Numbered from the stretch's first letter, positions 23,303 through 35,645 are shown. The stretch is 64,000 nt of DNA from Phorcus lineatus (GCA_921293015.1 OV121091.1:28566839-28630838), one strand, 5' to 3'. Translations and numbers: made by a program. The notes: generated from the sequence alone by a model not told the origin.

Positions 23303-24592
23303 AGAGCCAATCCGTGGTTTTCACAACATATTATTTACCTGGGATACGAAACAGTCTCATTGAAATGAAATCTACATGCTCCTCTCCATTACGCGTGTAG
23401 GTCTCACCAGGCTCCGTTACGTGAGCCGTCAGGTTTGCCTCTGACATAATTCAAATCAGCCAATCAGCGATTCGCCCCCTAATCTATGTGACAGCCGAAT
23501 TGCATTTCGCTTGTACGCTTTTCAGATCTCGGAAACCAAAACCTTCCGACTGTTTTCCGAATGTCGAACTGCCTAAATACCCGAATTAATGTATTTTATG
23601 TTCATTCGATTTACCCTACCTCTGTTTGTTGGACAACAAGTCAAATCGAAAGCTATGAAGTTATCTTTCGTAATGCAAACTCAGCATTCCTCAACGTTGT
23701 CCCTAAGTAGACCGTAACAATCCCAATGCTTATTCTGGAAACAGATACGTTGAATAAACGTTTCGTCTTTTAGTTTGTAGTAATCATTGAATAATATTAA
23801 ATTTCGTTAAACAAATTAACCATAAACATGCTGAGAAACAAAAACAACCAAAACATGTACAAATACCAATACTAGGTTTCTATATAATGAAAGACTGAAA
23901 TGTTATAACTAAATCTGCTGGGTTAAATGGTATTGATAGACATTTGAAAATGACTTCAACTTGTTCTCTGTAAAATGGAAAATTTATAAGAGTTTCAACT
24001 TCTATCTGCTGTAGCACAGGCAATCTCTTTGAAGGCCACCAAGAGACGCGCATTGTGATTGCTAAAAGGTATCTGCGCAAGCCAATGCGGTTTAGAGGTC
24101 AAACAGAAGCAAAGGTTAACCTGACGGCTTCAGCCTAGCGATATCTATTATCTGCGTAGCGTAGTGCAGGAATATTAGATTTTATTTTAATGAGATTGGA
24201 TACGAACCTAGATGTCATATGTGGTGATATAAAATGAAACCATATTAACTTTTCGTGTCAAAAAGACACATATATATGACAAATACTGGTTTTCCATGAA
24301 AACCTAAAAACAGCCTCATAAATGCACAGAGGTGTAGATATCACGCCGAATATACATGGATACTAGTTATAAAACCGAACAAACACTATCAACTTCTAAC
24401 TGCCCTCCTGGCTGTTTTAGATAAGTCTCCAAAATTACGTTTGACTATTTGACGCGCTTCACTGCCCGGTTGTTGTTTTTTCACAATAAGCTCTAAAATG
24501 TGTCTTTTTGGTAATATTCGATACTTCGCGATCAAATGACACCATTGGTTAAGTTTGGCATATATGACACAAACAACTCACGGAGTGGTTCT
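23303..24592 (-). mobile_element. TTAA-flanked MITE, copy B, split by a nested insertion
   Basis: Flanked by TTAA (23299-23302 and 24593-24596). Its ends, AGAGCCAATCCGTGG and ...CACGGAGTGGTTCT, are inverted. Relative to copy A at 10571-11037 it is reversed, and carries 847 extra bases at 23351-24197. Without the extra block, the two copies align through TTATTTACCT...ATACGAACCTA. Confidence 0.85.
23351..24197. mobile_element. Nested 847 bp insertion with 9 bp target duplication
   Basis: Flanked by identical GGATACGAA 9-mers (23342-23350 and 24198-24206). The ends are imperfect inverted repeats: left ...GTCTCATTGAAATGAAATCT, right AGATTTTATTTTAATGAGAT. The empty site is preserved in MITE copy A, which has one CATACGAA there. 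A 9 bp duplication with weak TIRs suggests a Mutator-like or related element. No transposase is recognisable inside. Confidence 0.8.
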
Positions 24593-24596
24593 TTAA

Positions 24597-25058
24597 ATAG
24601 AAAGTTTTGGTGTTCTTTTCGAAAAAATAACGACTCAAAAGACTACCGAAATTGGGTGGGGGTTTTTTACTTGAGGGAAAGTTGTTTTCAGCAACGTCTG
24701 TAAGCTTCCGTTATTAAATCTTACAGGTTACACATATCAATTTTCTTCACACTGGCCTGATAAAGATGTTCAAAAATTTTTGGCTATTCTCAACAATCTC
24801 TCACCATGTTTCAGGTCTCGCACCCTGGTTTTCATGTACGGTCAGGGGATATCGGTGAGTGTCCATTTTTAACCAAACGTATCATTTGACGAACAGTTTT
24901 GTGTCCAGGATGTTGCTTACGAGGGTAAATAAAAAAAAGTTCGTAGAATAAGCATGATGTAACAATCCACTACTTCCAAATTATCTATTTACCTGGAAAA
25001 CTATGTTTTCCTAAGCTAGTGACAAACAATTGCAATCATCCGAAGAGTAGTTTTTAAG
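24597..25058. other. Gene-free stretch
   Basis: No recognised element. It leads into the mariner remnant, and no intact mariner terminal repeat is discernible. Confidence 0.4.
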
Positions 25059-26104
25059 ATGTCACATCCAAAATTGCACAGGGTTGAAGAAACTGAAAAC
25101 GTGCATTCATCAAATATTTGTTCAGGAAAGAAATATCTGCACAGGATATTCCATGAAGTCGTCGTCAAAACATTGAATGATGACTCCCTTGCATGCTCCA
25201 CAGTTGCCAAGTGGTTTGCTGAATTAAAACGTTGCATAGAGTGTGCAAGATGATACCGGGTCTGTTCGGCCAAGAACCTCAACCAGTGATGTTCAAGTTG
25301 ATTCTGTTCACTACATGGTACTTGCAGACAAACGTGTGACCATTCAACACATAGCTGAGAGAGGATTAGTGACCCCAGGATGAGACAAGGGTGCATCCCT
25401 TTGACCCTGGCACATGACCAAAAGCAAAAAGTGGAATACCAATTCCCCACCCCTAAAAGTTCAAACACGTTCGACAGCTTGAAATGTGATGGTTCCGGGT
25501 TTCTGGGATAGCCAGAGTGTCCTTTTGATAGATTATTAAGAGAAGGGTAAAACTATCAACCGGACATATAATGCAATTGAATTGAGGTGATAGAAGCGGC
25601 GAAAGAAGCTCAAGGCAAGAGTGTTGTTCCTTCATAGCAATGCCCCCGTCCACACAGCACATTTTCCTGTCACTGCTGCGAGTGAATGTGGCTTTTAAGT
25701 TCTTCCCATCCACACTACTTCCCAGATTTGGCAACATAGGACTTCTGCCTCTTATCTCATCTGAAGAACCATTTACGTGGGCGTGTTTTTGCGGATAACA
25801 ACAGCCTGATTGCCACCGTGGAGAGATTTGTTCAGACCAATGATGAGGAGATCGACAAGAGTGGAATAATGAAGCTTGATTATGGCTGATCCAAATGTAT
25901 TGATGTCAGTGGAGACTACGTTGAAAAGGAAAATGCAAAAAGTGATAATTTCAACTTATTTTCTACGTCATCCTACGAAAAGTTTGAGTTACCCACTTAC
26001 ATGGAGAAACAAGGTGATCGCTTTTCAAATGACACCAGTCGTTTTCTACATTTCCAAGGAGATCCTACTTCATTACCATTGGGCAGCGGTTGTCCTTTCA
26101 TTTA
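25059..26104 (+). pseudogene. Dead mariner-like transposase
   Basis: Several frames, separated by frameshifts and stops, read consecutive parts of a mariner transposase. The N-terminal HTH region has TVAKWFAELKRC near 25202-25234, followed in a shifted frame by GSVRPRTSTSDVQVDS. Then come LAHDQKQKVEYQ, FWDSQSV...EKGKTIN, SNAPVHTAH near 25640, and LKNHLRGRVFAD near 25764. The C-terminal end has SKCIDVSGDYVEK (25892 on), with the frame open to TAG at about 26104. In the region matching the second catalytic Asp (usual DNAP), the visible sequence reads SNAP. The element cannot encode a working enzyme. Confidence 0.88.
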
Positions 26105-26473
26105 GTTCCAGCTTTGCATTTAAAGCATTTTTTAAAAACGTGTTGTTAGTGGTCAACTTTAATGCGATGTCTATTTTCTATTTTAACTTATAGTGATCAT
26201 TATTAGTTGATCATTGTAACATAGTTTCCAATATCAGAACTTTATTTGATGCATTTATTTAGCGGCGTACAATTAGCTGGTTTGATAATAAGCTTCAGCG
26301 AGCTTCAATTAACCATAACTATACATAATCAGGCAAATCAAGTTTATTTTTTGTATAAACACCTCCGTTCTGTAAACATTTTAATACAACAGTATATCAA
26401 TCAAACAATTTTAACCTTTAAACATACACATTTTTCTTCATCTAAGCATGCAATTTTCGTTCTTGGTGTGATG
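26105..26473. other. Gene-free stretch
   Basis: AT-rich DNA between the mariner remnant and SINE copy 2. It may include the 3' flank of the mariner element. No terminal repeat identified. Confidence 0.4.
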
Positions 26474-26755
26474 GGGTGATTTGGGGTTTAAAGCTGCTTT
26501 CAAGAATATTCACTTGGGCTATATCACGGCTGCAAGTACTATTGCAGGTAGTTAGCCCGAAACACCACTGTTGCTATGCCTTGCAGAGAATCAGTTTAAA
26601 CAAGCGAACCATGGGTGGTATTGCACTGAAATTCAGTGCAGCATTGCACCCAAAACTTCCTGTGTGTAGAAAAGCTCAGTACTGTAGATAAAGTTGCCGA
26701 GCCCCTGGCGGAATTCAAATCCTGTCCTGCCTTATCCAAAGCCTCGCTTACGGTG
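26474..26755 (-). repeat. tRNA-derived SINE, copy 2 (reverse orientation)
   Basis: The reverse complement follows copy 1 (84-360): head with GGCTTTGG and a decayed B box (GGATTTGAATTCC), then TTTTGGGTGCAATGCTGCAC, CAATACCACCCATGG, and a tail CTTGAAAGCAGCTTTAAACC. Several short open frames cross it but have no coding support. Confidence 0.7.
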
Positions 26756-27186
26756 TCTCTATCCAACGGCGGATTCATGCAAAAAGAAGTTGATTTTCCA
26801 TATAACGTCATTTTTAGCATTTGTTATCAACCTTCATATCTTCTCTTGGGGACAAAACAATTTAACACCTTGGCTATTGTTAGTGCCATCCTTAAACATT
26901 GCACTCAGGTAGCCTTAGTGACTTAGGTTACAATAGTGTTTCGTGCAACCGGACCTTTGTACCAAATTCAAAGGTATGTCATGTATCTCAGAGAAAAGAA
27001 ATCGCTCTCGTGTTTGACGTCATTTTGACTTGCAAAGAACCGTCAATAAATCTACGAAGCACACGATAAATGCTTCAATTTCACATGAAAAAAACATTGC
27101 TTCCTCTCAGAGAACACCTTGTGAAACGATCCAGTTTTTCACCCAAATTTCCAAGAAATGCGTCCACCAATGATATAGCAGATATA
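26756..27186. other. Gene-free stretch
   Basis: No recognised feature between SINE copy 2 and the CAGCTG MITE. Confidence 0.45.
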
Positions 27187-27813
27187 CAGCTGCATGCCAA
27201 AAGTTTGTTCACATACCTGTATATACTAGTGCAAATATCATGTAATTTGAGATGCCTTTTAGGTATCGTAGCGTTGAGAAAAATAAACATATAATATTGA
27301 ATTTTCAATACACATATGCAGATCCATTCTTCTTTAAGGCAAAGGTTTATCATACCCGACAATTACCCGTAACAGTTTTGGCAGGTCATTGAAGTAACCA
27401 GTGGTCAAAATTACGAAAACACGTATTTTTATTTTTCTCCATAAAATCCTTTAAAAGTTATCATATTCTTTAAAAATACTTCACGTTTGTACCTTAGCAC
27501 AAAGTCAGTGTGATTATGTTGGTTTTAATCTCAGAGAGTCGATATGGAACATTTTATTTGACATTTAACAAAATCGAAATTTCGAAAATGTGACCCCCTC
27601 TGTCTTTATCAATATGCCAAAATTTTAATTTTTGCACCAGAGACAAGACGATCCTCAAAAAGAGTTCAAGAATAGCTATTTCACACATGGAAAGAGGATG
27701 ATCTATTTTCAGTCTTGCTGAAGTTATTCTATTGACGTTGAACCGAAACCCAAATTTCATGATATTTGCACTATGATTCAATGGTTAGTGAACAAACTTT
27801 CGGTATGCAGCTG
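27187..27813 (+). mobile_element. CAGCTG-ended MITE, copy B (about 627 bp)
   Basis: Begins CAGCTGCATGCCAAAAG after TA, ends CGGTATGCAGCTG before TT. It aligns closely with 5242-5806 over most of its length (TTCTTTAAGGCAAAGGTTTA, ACCCGTAACAGTTTTGGCAG, TCAGAGAGTCGATATGG), with an extra segment near 27630-27700. Confidence 0.8.
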
Positions 27814-30700
27814 TTGATGATGTAGCACTTTCTTCCTTGTTAATCATGCCTGATATCAACGATATCAACCTACCTTAAAAAAACAAGACTATATATGCAT
27901 GTAACCTTTGGTTGTTATAACTGATTAAAACATTAATGATTTAGGCCTACTATTTATAATCTTTTTGTGAACTTATTTTTCTTGGTGATCGTCACTAATG
28001 TGCACGGAGCTTAATAAGTCAAAACATTTATTTTACTGTAATTTTCGCTTTTAATTTAGATTTTCGATGTAATTTGAAATTAAAACTTTCCTTGAATTTC
28101 AAAGTTAAAAGAAATGCATTTTATGTTGTGTATGTTCATTTTTTATAAACGTTTTGAAACTTCGAAGACGACAAGCTCCGACATTTAAACAATCAAACAA
28201 TACGACCAATGTTAGATTCTGAACATTTTACGAGCGCATTACGAGTGCCCTTAAGATATATAATTGTCATTCCTGTGAAATATGGCGAAGAGAACTCGAT
28301 GCTCATCAGCAAGCCAAGCGCGGTTTGAGGGTCGGCTAGGGAAGATTCAAGGGATGGGAATCATGGGATCTCCCTTCCTATTTGAAATATAAGCGTTAAA
28401 TTGGTGGCTCACCAATTTACTTTCAATGTCACACATACACGCACCAAATAGTTGCGTTCCATATAGACGACTATGAAGTACATTAGCAGAATAACAATAA
28501 AACTCCCTAGTCAAATGAACTGTTGTTTAGGCCGACATAGAATAAATGGAAACACATTTCCTTTATTATAGAAATAAGGGGCAATGACTGAAATAATCAC
28601 TTATCGACCACCTCATGAACAGAGGCGAGTTCAATTACTATTTTATCAATAAGGACATTAACTTATAATGACTTTCGTGATTGATGAAGATGTGTTTCTG
28701 TACATAGAGAATAATAATTGAAACGATATGTCATTTCAGAAAATGATATACTGTTTCAGAGCCAGTTTCAAGCAACACTTAACTTCTCTCGGTACAAATA
28801 AACTAACATCTATACGTACCGTTGTCACAAATCAGTGATTAATTATGACCTTATTAAAAATCTAAGCATACAAATACAAACAGGGCAACGGAGTAGAACA
28901 GATATACAACAATTGCATAAGAATAAATAAATAAATATATGGATAAGTTAAACATCAAAAGCAGGTTTTCGCTAGCTATGCTTCTTGGTGATGATTTCGA
29001 TACGAGCCGTCAAGGTCATTGGATCGCAAAAAGTTTCAATAGTTAAAAATACAGTTTTTAGGACAAGTACTTTTAGAGATAGGGCAGTGTTCATATGTCG
29101 TGCTGTTCGATCACGCCTCTCTAGTCTTTCATATGTTTCAAATCACCACTACTGAACAAAAACCTCAAAATAATTCATCCAAAAATGCCAAATACATAGC
29201 AGTTTCCAATATGAATCTAACAACGCCATAATGAGTATGTCTCAGCTGCAACGAAAATAACGTTAACATTGATATTAGTAATACACCTTTGATACACCAT
29301 CAATCCAAATATCATTTTCCACTTGCTTTTGCGAGTTTCCTAGAGTATTTATTGGGCTTCATTCTTTGTTTTCCATCAGATTCACGACTTCATATATTTA
29401 TAATCTCTTTACTGAACTAAGTATAGCATTAAAATTATACTTTTCTGTGTTAGTTCACAATTCATAGAGTTTGGCAGATGTGACTTCTCACGTTGTCTCA
29501 TTCAAGAGTACCAACTTCTATAATCATTAGGATTTATGTATGGCTTATTTTTCAAGGTACAAGGTTTAACTTTTGTAGTCGAGTTCTTCTCATCGAAGGG
29601 TGAAATATTGGCAGAAGAGAACAAGCAACTTATTTCTATGTTGATATCAATAGTCCACCTTACAAAATTTCACAAAACTCGTCGAACGTTGCTTCATGAA
29701 ACAGATACCATTTTATCAGCGAGCGAAAAGTTTCAAGGCTTACTTATTATTTGAGTGGTCTTGTATGAGGTTTCATTGGTTTTATTGTCGATACATAGTA
29801 CTTTGATTTAAAGGTGTGGATGCATGGTTACTAAAGTAGGAATACTTGTTTTGATAGGTACTATTTTGTAAATATAGATAACGAACATAAATAATCGGAA
29901 AAGCTTTAAACCATTTGGCTTTATTTAAGCTAAGTGATGTGAAATAGGTTAAACTTTATCGATGTGGTACGAAAGCTGTATCCATGTTGTAAAGAAAATT
30001 AACGGAATTACTTCATTTCAGGATGTGTTATCACATAGTGCCTATTCATTTTTACCGAAATTTCTGTCCTTTGTGGCGGAGATTTTTTGGACCGAAATGA
30101 CAAAACCCCTGATTACAGGTAACATTCACGATTCATTCTGGTTTTTACTTTTATTCCAATGAGCAATATTATATTGAACGTTGAATCATTGAATACAAAT
30201 ATATAAATGCATAATATAAATTACAACTCTGTACATTGGAATGAGCAGTACTATACTGAATGTTTATATACACAACTGTATAAACATCATTGTAAGTTTG
30301 TATAAATATGCACATGTATAACTGTATAAAATTCAACACATACATCCCCGAAATTAAAACCAGAATGGATTAATCATATATGCATGGGAATAAACTAAGT
30401 GACATCTGATTCATTATGTGATCACTTTTTGCCCATTGAATTTTTTAAATGGTTTTTCAGAATATTGTGTCCTTGACCGATTTTTTTAGTTTGGGGATAA
30501 TAATTTACGCGCAAACACAAGATGAAATGCAAAATATCAATTTGTACCTAAAATGACCTCTTATGGTAAAGAATACTAAACTTCTTTCAAATTAATACTA
30601 TTTTTATTAAACTCGTTTTCGATCGTTTGAAACTTAATCAGTAACTCGTTTAAAAAGAAATAGTATTAAATGGAAGGTCGTTTAGCATCCTCTATGTAAC
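27814..30700. other. Long gene-free stretch with two weak exon-like frames
   Basis: AT-rich DNA without identifiable elements. Two plus-strand open frames (about 29558-29754, and 30022-30118 with acceptor TTTCAG and donor GTAACA) have ordinary amino-acid composition, but I recognise no family and they do not link to other exons. A local imperfect duplication occurs near 30160-30270 (AATGAGCAATATTATATTGA / AATGAGCAGTACTATACTGA). Confidence 0.4.
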
Positions 30701-30703
30701 TAA

Positions 30704-31444
30704 GGCCCCTTTCTCATGCACAAATTTACTTATATGAGTATATTTACATACTATGTTAATAAACATACATGTGTAATAGTAAATATACTTTCTATTCTCA
30801 TGATGTTAAGCAATAAGGTGTATATGTCTATTACATACAGACATGTATTCATAATATAACCTAAAATTCATGAATAGATTCATTCTAGTGCCAGACTTTG
30901 CTATGTTAAGCCTTCTTGGCTCTAAGAGAAGAAGGGATTTTCCCTATTTTTATAGTACAACCTTGTCCTGGGACTTGTTCAAGAGAAGAAAATATAGTCA
31001 AAAGTGAGGACAAGGAATTGGTGGTGCTATATTGTGAAAGACACTTTTGATAATGATCAATGGATAGGCAACTTCAGAATGAGCAAGACGACATTTGAAT
31101 TACTTTGTGAGGAACTCAAACCATCATTATCCAAACAGGGTAAAAATGTACGGGAAGCTCTTGAACTTGATCATAAAGTGGCAACAGCACTATATTGGAT
31201 GGCATCAGCAGCTGAATATCGCACAATTCCATTCTCATGACTCAATTTGCATAGCGTGTACAAACAAATACGTATGTGTAAATTTACATTTACATGACCT
31301 CCTGAAGTAATGCAAATTTGCTCCCAGTGCAAAAATACTTATGCGTGTAATTACGTTCTCATGACACTTTTACATAGCCCAAATACATTTACATACATAA
31401 GTAAATTTACTCACATATGTAAACCTGTGCATGAGAAAAAGGCC
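30704..31444 (+). mobile_element. Internally deleted PIF/Harbinger element (741 bp)
   Basis: Terminal inverted repeats GGCCCCTTTCTCATGCAC and GTGCATGAGAAAAAGGCC are flanked by the trinucleotide TAA (30701-30703 and 31445-31447), the target duplication expected of PIF/Harbinger. Subterminal arrays of TTTACATA-like words occur at both ends. The interior holds the start of a transposase gene only. The ends look intact enough to be mobilised by an enzyme supplied elsewhere (inference). Confidence 0.92.
30903..31240 (+). pseudogene. Harbinger transposase N-terminal fragment
   Basis: ATG at 30903 opens a frame with a basic start (MLSLLGSKRRRDFPYFYS) that reaches a stop near 31000. The next frame continues RNWWCYIVKDTFD, IGNFRMSKTTFELLCEELK and KVATALYWMASAAEYRTI, the HARBI1-like N-terminal region. 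It ends at 31240, just where the internal deletion joins right-end sequence. The DDE nuclease domain is absent, and one frameshift separates the two parts. Confidence 0.85.
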
Positions 31445-31576
31445 TAACAAGGGTAAGACCTAGGAGAGAATAAAGTGCGCTGAGATTCATGAATCACCAG
31501 TAACTTAATCAAATGGCATTACACCCTTGGTCTAAAGACAGTGTGACAGTAGGGATGTCTCATACCACTGATTGAA

Positions 31577-31996
31577 GTGACACAGAGTATGATTCATAAT
31601 TTTAATGTGTCTTAAATAAGAGTCACACTAGTATATGTTCTTAGTAAAGTCCGAATCGCCTCCCTAAACGTGCATCCTTATCTGTAAAATGCCAAAATTA
31701 TTACATGTTCTTGTTTTCAATGATAAAAAAAGTACTATCAATTTTAAGAAGTCGAAATTTTGTGACATATTTACATAAAGTTTAGTGAAATTACCTTTTT
31801 GTCGCTGTTAAAAATTCAAATATTACGTTTGTGTCATGAATCATGACTTAAACCTGTTAATATTCATTATACTGAACTGATTAGCATTAAGATGTAGTTT
31901 GGGTTTTTTTTAGAAATAACCACTATTTCTCGATAAAATTAGAGCAGTTATGAAGTATGACATATTTAACTCTAACAATATTCTGTGCCCATGTGT
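31577..31996 (-). mobile_element. TTAA-family MITE, degraded copy E4
   Basis: The left edge reads AAGTGACACAGAGTATGATT and the right side ACATATTTAACTCTAACAAT, as in copy E3 (34850-35279) in the same orientation. Neither TTAA is well preserved, so the limits are approximate. Confidence 0.55.
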
Positions 31997-33869
31997 GTTT
32001 TCTTAAAATGTACACAAATTGGCGTTCGGCATCCTCGTTAGACCATTCAAAAATCTCCGGGTCCTGACCCTTGTTTCACTAGATAATCGTGTGCCATAAG
32101 GTTTCGGAGTGTTAAATGCTTGGGGGAAAAAATCGTGAAAATACTATAAATATACATCACAAAATCTTAGCTCATACAGCATAATGCGTGGCCTGTTGTC
32201 CGCTTACTATGTACGTTTTCGACTTCTTCTTATACCTGCTTCGATATCAAACCTGAAATATTATTTGGAGGTACCTTGCACCCAATACATGATATTTGCA
32301 CTAGTATATTCAGGTATGTGAACAAACTTTTGGCATCCAGCTGTATTTTAGGAGTGAAGCTTAAATGGGTAAATTTCATTTAACTACCCCAAAATGAAGG
32401 CTAACCACTTATGAAAGCTTTGTCAATGTTCACTTCTTCTCTTGCAGCTCTTCCATTGACTGTTTGAAGTCGGAGCTTCGACTTATCAACATTATTTAAC
32501 ATTTCAATATACAATTGAAATGGTTACAATATATATCTATGATTTGCAGAAGCAAGAATTTACGACTGCCTACAATTTCAAGAAAATTAATGATTGTGAA
32601 ATGTAATCTGTAACATAATCGACGGATCTTTAACTTTTCCTATTTCAGTAATGGTCATACGACATATCGGATACCATCATTATCTCAAATAGGGTAGTAC
32701 AACGTAATATGGTATAAAGTGGCACACCGAAAACCTCTTATACCTTTCTTACGTCATTTAAAAATTAAGTTGTCTGGAGGCACGTGTAGTTCAAAAAAGG
32801 TACCGCACGACCTCATAACGTCAGAAGATTTATTTATCAATCTCACGTAGCAGAAACTATTTTGTAGAAATGATAACACAGCTTTTTTTCCATAATCGAT
32901 AGGGATATTCCAGTGCACGTGGAGATGAATGATATTCTTGATAAACAACAGCAGTGGAATAAATTCAAAGCACAGGGACTTACCGATGAAAGAGACAATA
33001 GGAACTGGAACAATTTCAACAGAAAGCGTAAAAGAAACTTTAATTTTCATGGCGCAAATGTCTTATATGATACTGTTAATAGTAAATTCACAGGAATTCG
33101 TATTGTCCAAAACAAACGTCTTTAAGACATCACCTTTCAGATAGTTTAACATGTTTGAGGTATAATAATACACATGCAGCAGGCCTACATCAGGTAATTC
33201 TGTTCAATAAGGGAGGCACAGAAATTGTATCCCTAAACCCCCGGGCGTCCTCTAGGCTGTGGTTTTGACTATACACAGTGAGCAAAATAATCAAGTTTGT
33301 TCATCAGATGATATCCCTATCGTGATACCTTGATTTGTATACCTTGAGAGACCACTGCAGGCAATTACATTTATGTTCATTCATAATCTATAAAGCTAAT
33401 GGCTCTTTTCAAAATAAATATCAAATTAATCAAAGAATTACTGGTAAGATAAGCAGATTACACACTTAACACTTATGAAACGAATGGCGAATATATATAA
33501 GGAGAGAGAACAAACAAGGTTGGTCCTACGTAAATGTCCTTCCTCTGGACAAATGAACACATTTAATGATAGTATGATACATCATAAACATATCAATATG
33601 TAGACAAAATGAGTTTGGTTTGACGTCATTATCTAATGTATCTAAGATACAAGCATAATGTTATATGATTCTATAACGACTGTGTGGCCATGTGCAATAC
33701 ATTGTTATTGAAATCAGATCATACACAGTTATAACATAAGAGATGCTAAACTTAGCTGTTTTTGGTTAATTTATCGTAGTGCATATGCCTTAAAGTATCA
33801 AACATAATCGATAAAATTTTGAGAATCATTACTTTGTGAACAAATAACATGATGATGCACCTTTTGCAT
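31997..33869. other. Gene-free stretch
   Basis: Apart from the solo MITE end at 32288-32343, no element or gene is recognised. Overlapping short frames at 32754-33144 on both strands look like chance. Confidence 0.45.
32288..32343. mobile_element. Solo end of a CAGCTG-ended MITE
   Basis: The segment CATGATATTTGCACTAGTAT...AACTTTTGGCATCCAGCTG is the reverse of the left 55 bp of 5242-5806, followed by TA. The rest of the element is missing. Confidence 0.75.
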
Positions 33870-34092
33870 GATTTGGTGTTTCACTTCGCCTTCAAGAGTA
33901 TTTCTCTTATTTCACGGCTGCCAGTATTATTTCAGGGAGAAAGCCCACAACGCTTTGAATTGTTATTAAACCCGCAAGCATCGCCTGGAACATGCAAACC
34001 ATCGATCAAACTGCGTTAAAATTCAGTGTTGCATTGCACCCAAACCTTACTGCATGTAAAACAGTTCTCTCTTCCAGACAAAGTCGCGGCAA
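33870..34092 (-). repeat. tRNA-derived SINE, copy 3, head missing
   Basis: The reverse complement matches the body and tail of copies 1 and 2 (TTTGGGTGCAATGCAACACT; GGGCTTTCTCCCTGAAATAA). The tRNA-like head is absent or unrecognisable. Confidence 0.6.
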
Positions 34093-34845
34093 TCTACGAA
34101 GAGTTAGTATATTTGTATTGATTCTGATAAATACTTCCAGTTATAAGTTGAGTATCTTGGATCGCACAATAACACTCTTGAGATTGTAAGTCAAAGAAAA
34201 TCTAAATTAGGTGCAATTATGTGTTTTCCTTTTGTTACCGCAAAATTCAAGTCCAAACTTATTTCATTAATGAATATCTTTCTCGAATATCGGCGTCCAT
34301 GTTCTGCATATTGGAATAAGTTCAAAGTAAAACTACAACTATTTGTTCACAAATAGAGAGTATTTGCTGTTTTCATTATTCATGTTCAGTATCCATTGTT
34401 TTGCTGGCAATGTAACGTTAAGGGTCTGCTTATCCCTTTGAGTGTTTCATGTATGTACTCTGAGCACGATTCCCTCGATTTACAACAGAAACAATTCAGA
34501 AGATCGCATTAATAATAAGTATTTGTTTAACATTTGTTATGGCAAATTTAAATTATTTACGTTTTAAAAAAGAAGATTGCAATTCACACTGAGAGTTACC
34601 TGTTATGGGTAGAGTAATATTTACCTTACCTCATTGGCCACGGGCCACCCAGCTTAAATACATTGTCCTTTTTTTAGAAAAGTTCCCTTGCATTTCTGGC
34701 CAGAAGAGCCCATTTCCTGGTAAAGTCTTCATTGATAAAGATTCTCATTGCTTCCCAATGTCTTCCGTGTTTTTAACATAGCTCTCTTTGAGACATTCCT
34801 TCTGTCAGTGTTGTTAGCAAGAAACCTTACTATAAAGGGCCAAGC
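34093..34845. other. Gene-free stretch
   Basis: No recognised element or gene. Confidence 0.45.
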
Positions 34846-34849
34846 TTAA

Positions 34850-35279
34850 AGTGAAAGAGAGTATGTTTCCAATTTTTTCACGTGGCTTAAATAAGATTCA
34901 AAATACCACATCACCTCTCTAAACTTGCATATATATCTCTTAAATGCCCAAACTATGTTTCCTTGTTTTCAATCTTATAGGAAAATAGTAATTTGAATGG
35001 TAAAACTTCGAAATTCTGAATTAGTCAAATGACCTACTAAACACGTCAAACTCACAATTGTCGTATATCTGCTGTTAATTAGTTTCCAAAAGTACATTTT
35101 AGAAATTGGCGCGCGCTACTCTTCAGTTTTAGATCACAAATCACAAATTTAACCTGTTTATTGTCCTTATGCTAAATCTATAAACATTGTGATGCCGATT
35201 TTCAAAAACAGCAACTTTTTCCCGATAGAATAACACAATGTTTGACATATTTGACTCCAACAATATACTCAGTGTCCCT
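34850..35279 (-). mobile_element. TTAA-family MITE, copy E3 (430 bp)
   Basis: TTAA at 34846-34849 and 35280-35283. Ends AGTGAAAGAGAGTATG and CATTATACTC-like ...ACTCAGTGTCCCT. The interior retains TTGGCGCGCGC. The reverse complement aligns with 17216-17695. Confidence 0.8.
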
Positions 35280-35487
35280 TTAAAAGAGAGTTTTTTTGGA
35301 AAACCTGGGTACAACATGTCTTACGTCGAATTTTGCAGTGTTGAGGTCCACATGGATTGTGGCGGACACGAGAACTAACTTTAAAGTGTCTTCTACAGTG
35401 TGGCATCCCTATGCTACTATGATGTTCCCTCAGGAATCTTGTTAACCAAAGCTGTCAGATAATGTGATGATAACGGTATCCCTTTCG

Positions 35488-35645
35488 TTTATATAGAGAT
35501 TACAAAACGAGTGGGTGTTGAATATGGAAAATATTCCAACGAGATATTTTTAAACGTTTTGATATTATAAATCGAAATGTTTAAAAATATTGAGTTGGAA
35601 TATTTTCCATATTCAATACCCACAAGTTTTGTGATCTATTTATTA
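35488..35645. mobile_element. Foldback element, about 65 bp arms
   Basis: The left arm GATTACAAAACGAGTGGGTG...GAATATGGAAAATATTCCAA pairs with the right arm TTGGAATATTTTCCATATTC...CCCACAAGTTTTGTGATC, with a short AT-rich loop near 35550-35570. It is non-coding. Confidence 0.75.

Noticed and set aside
28282-28398. Short plus frame MAKRTRCSSASQARFEG
   Set aside because: Good local start context, but only 38 codons, with no donor site and no partner exon.
32754-33144. Overlapping frames on both strands
   Set aside because: Three mutually overlapping frames without homology. Composition follows the AT bias.
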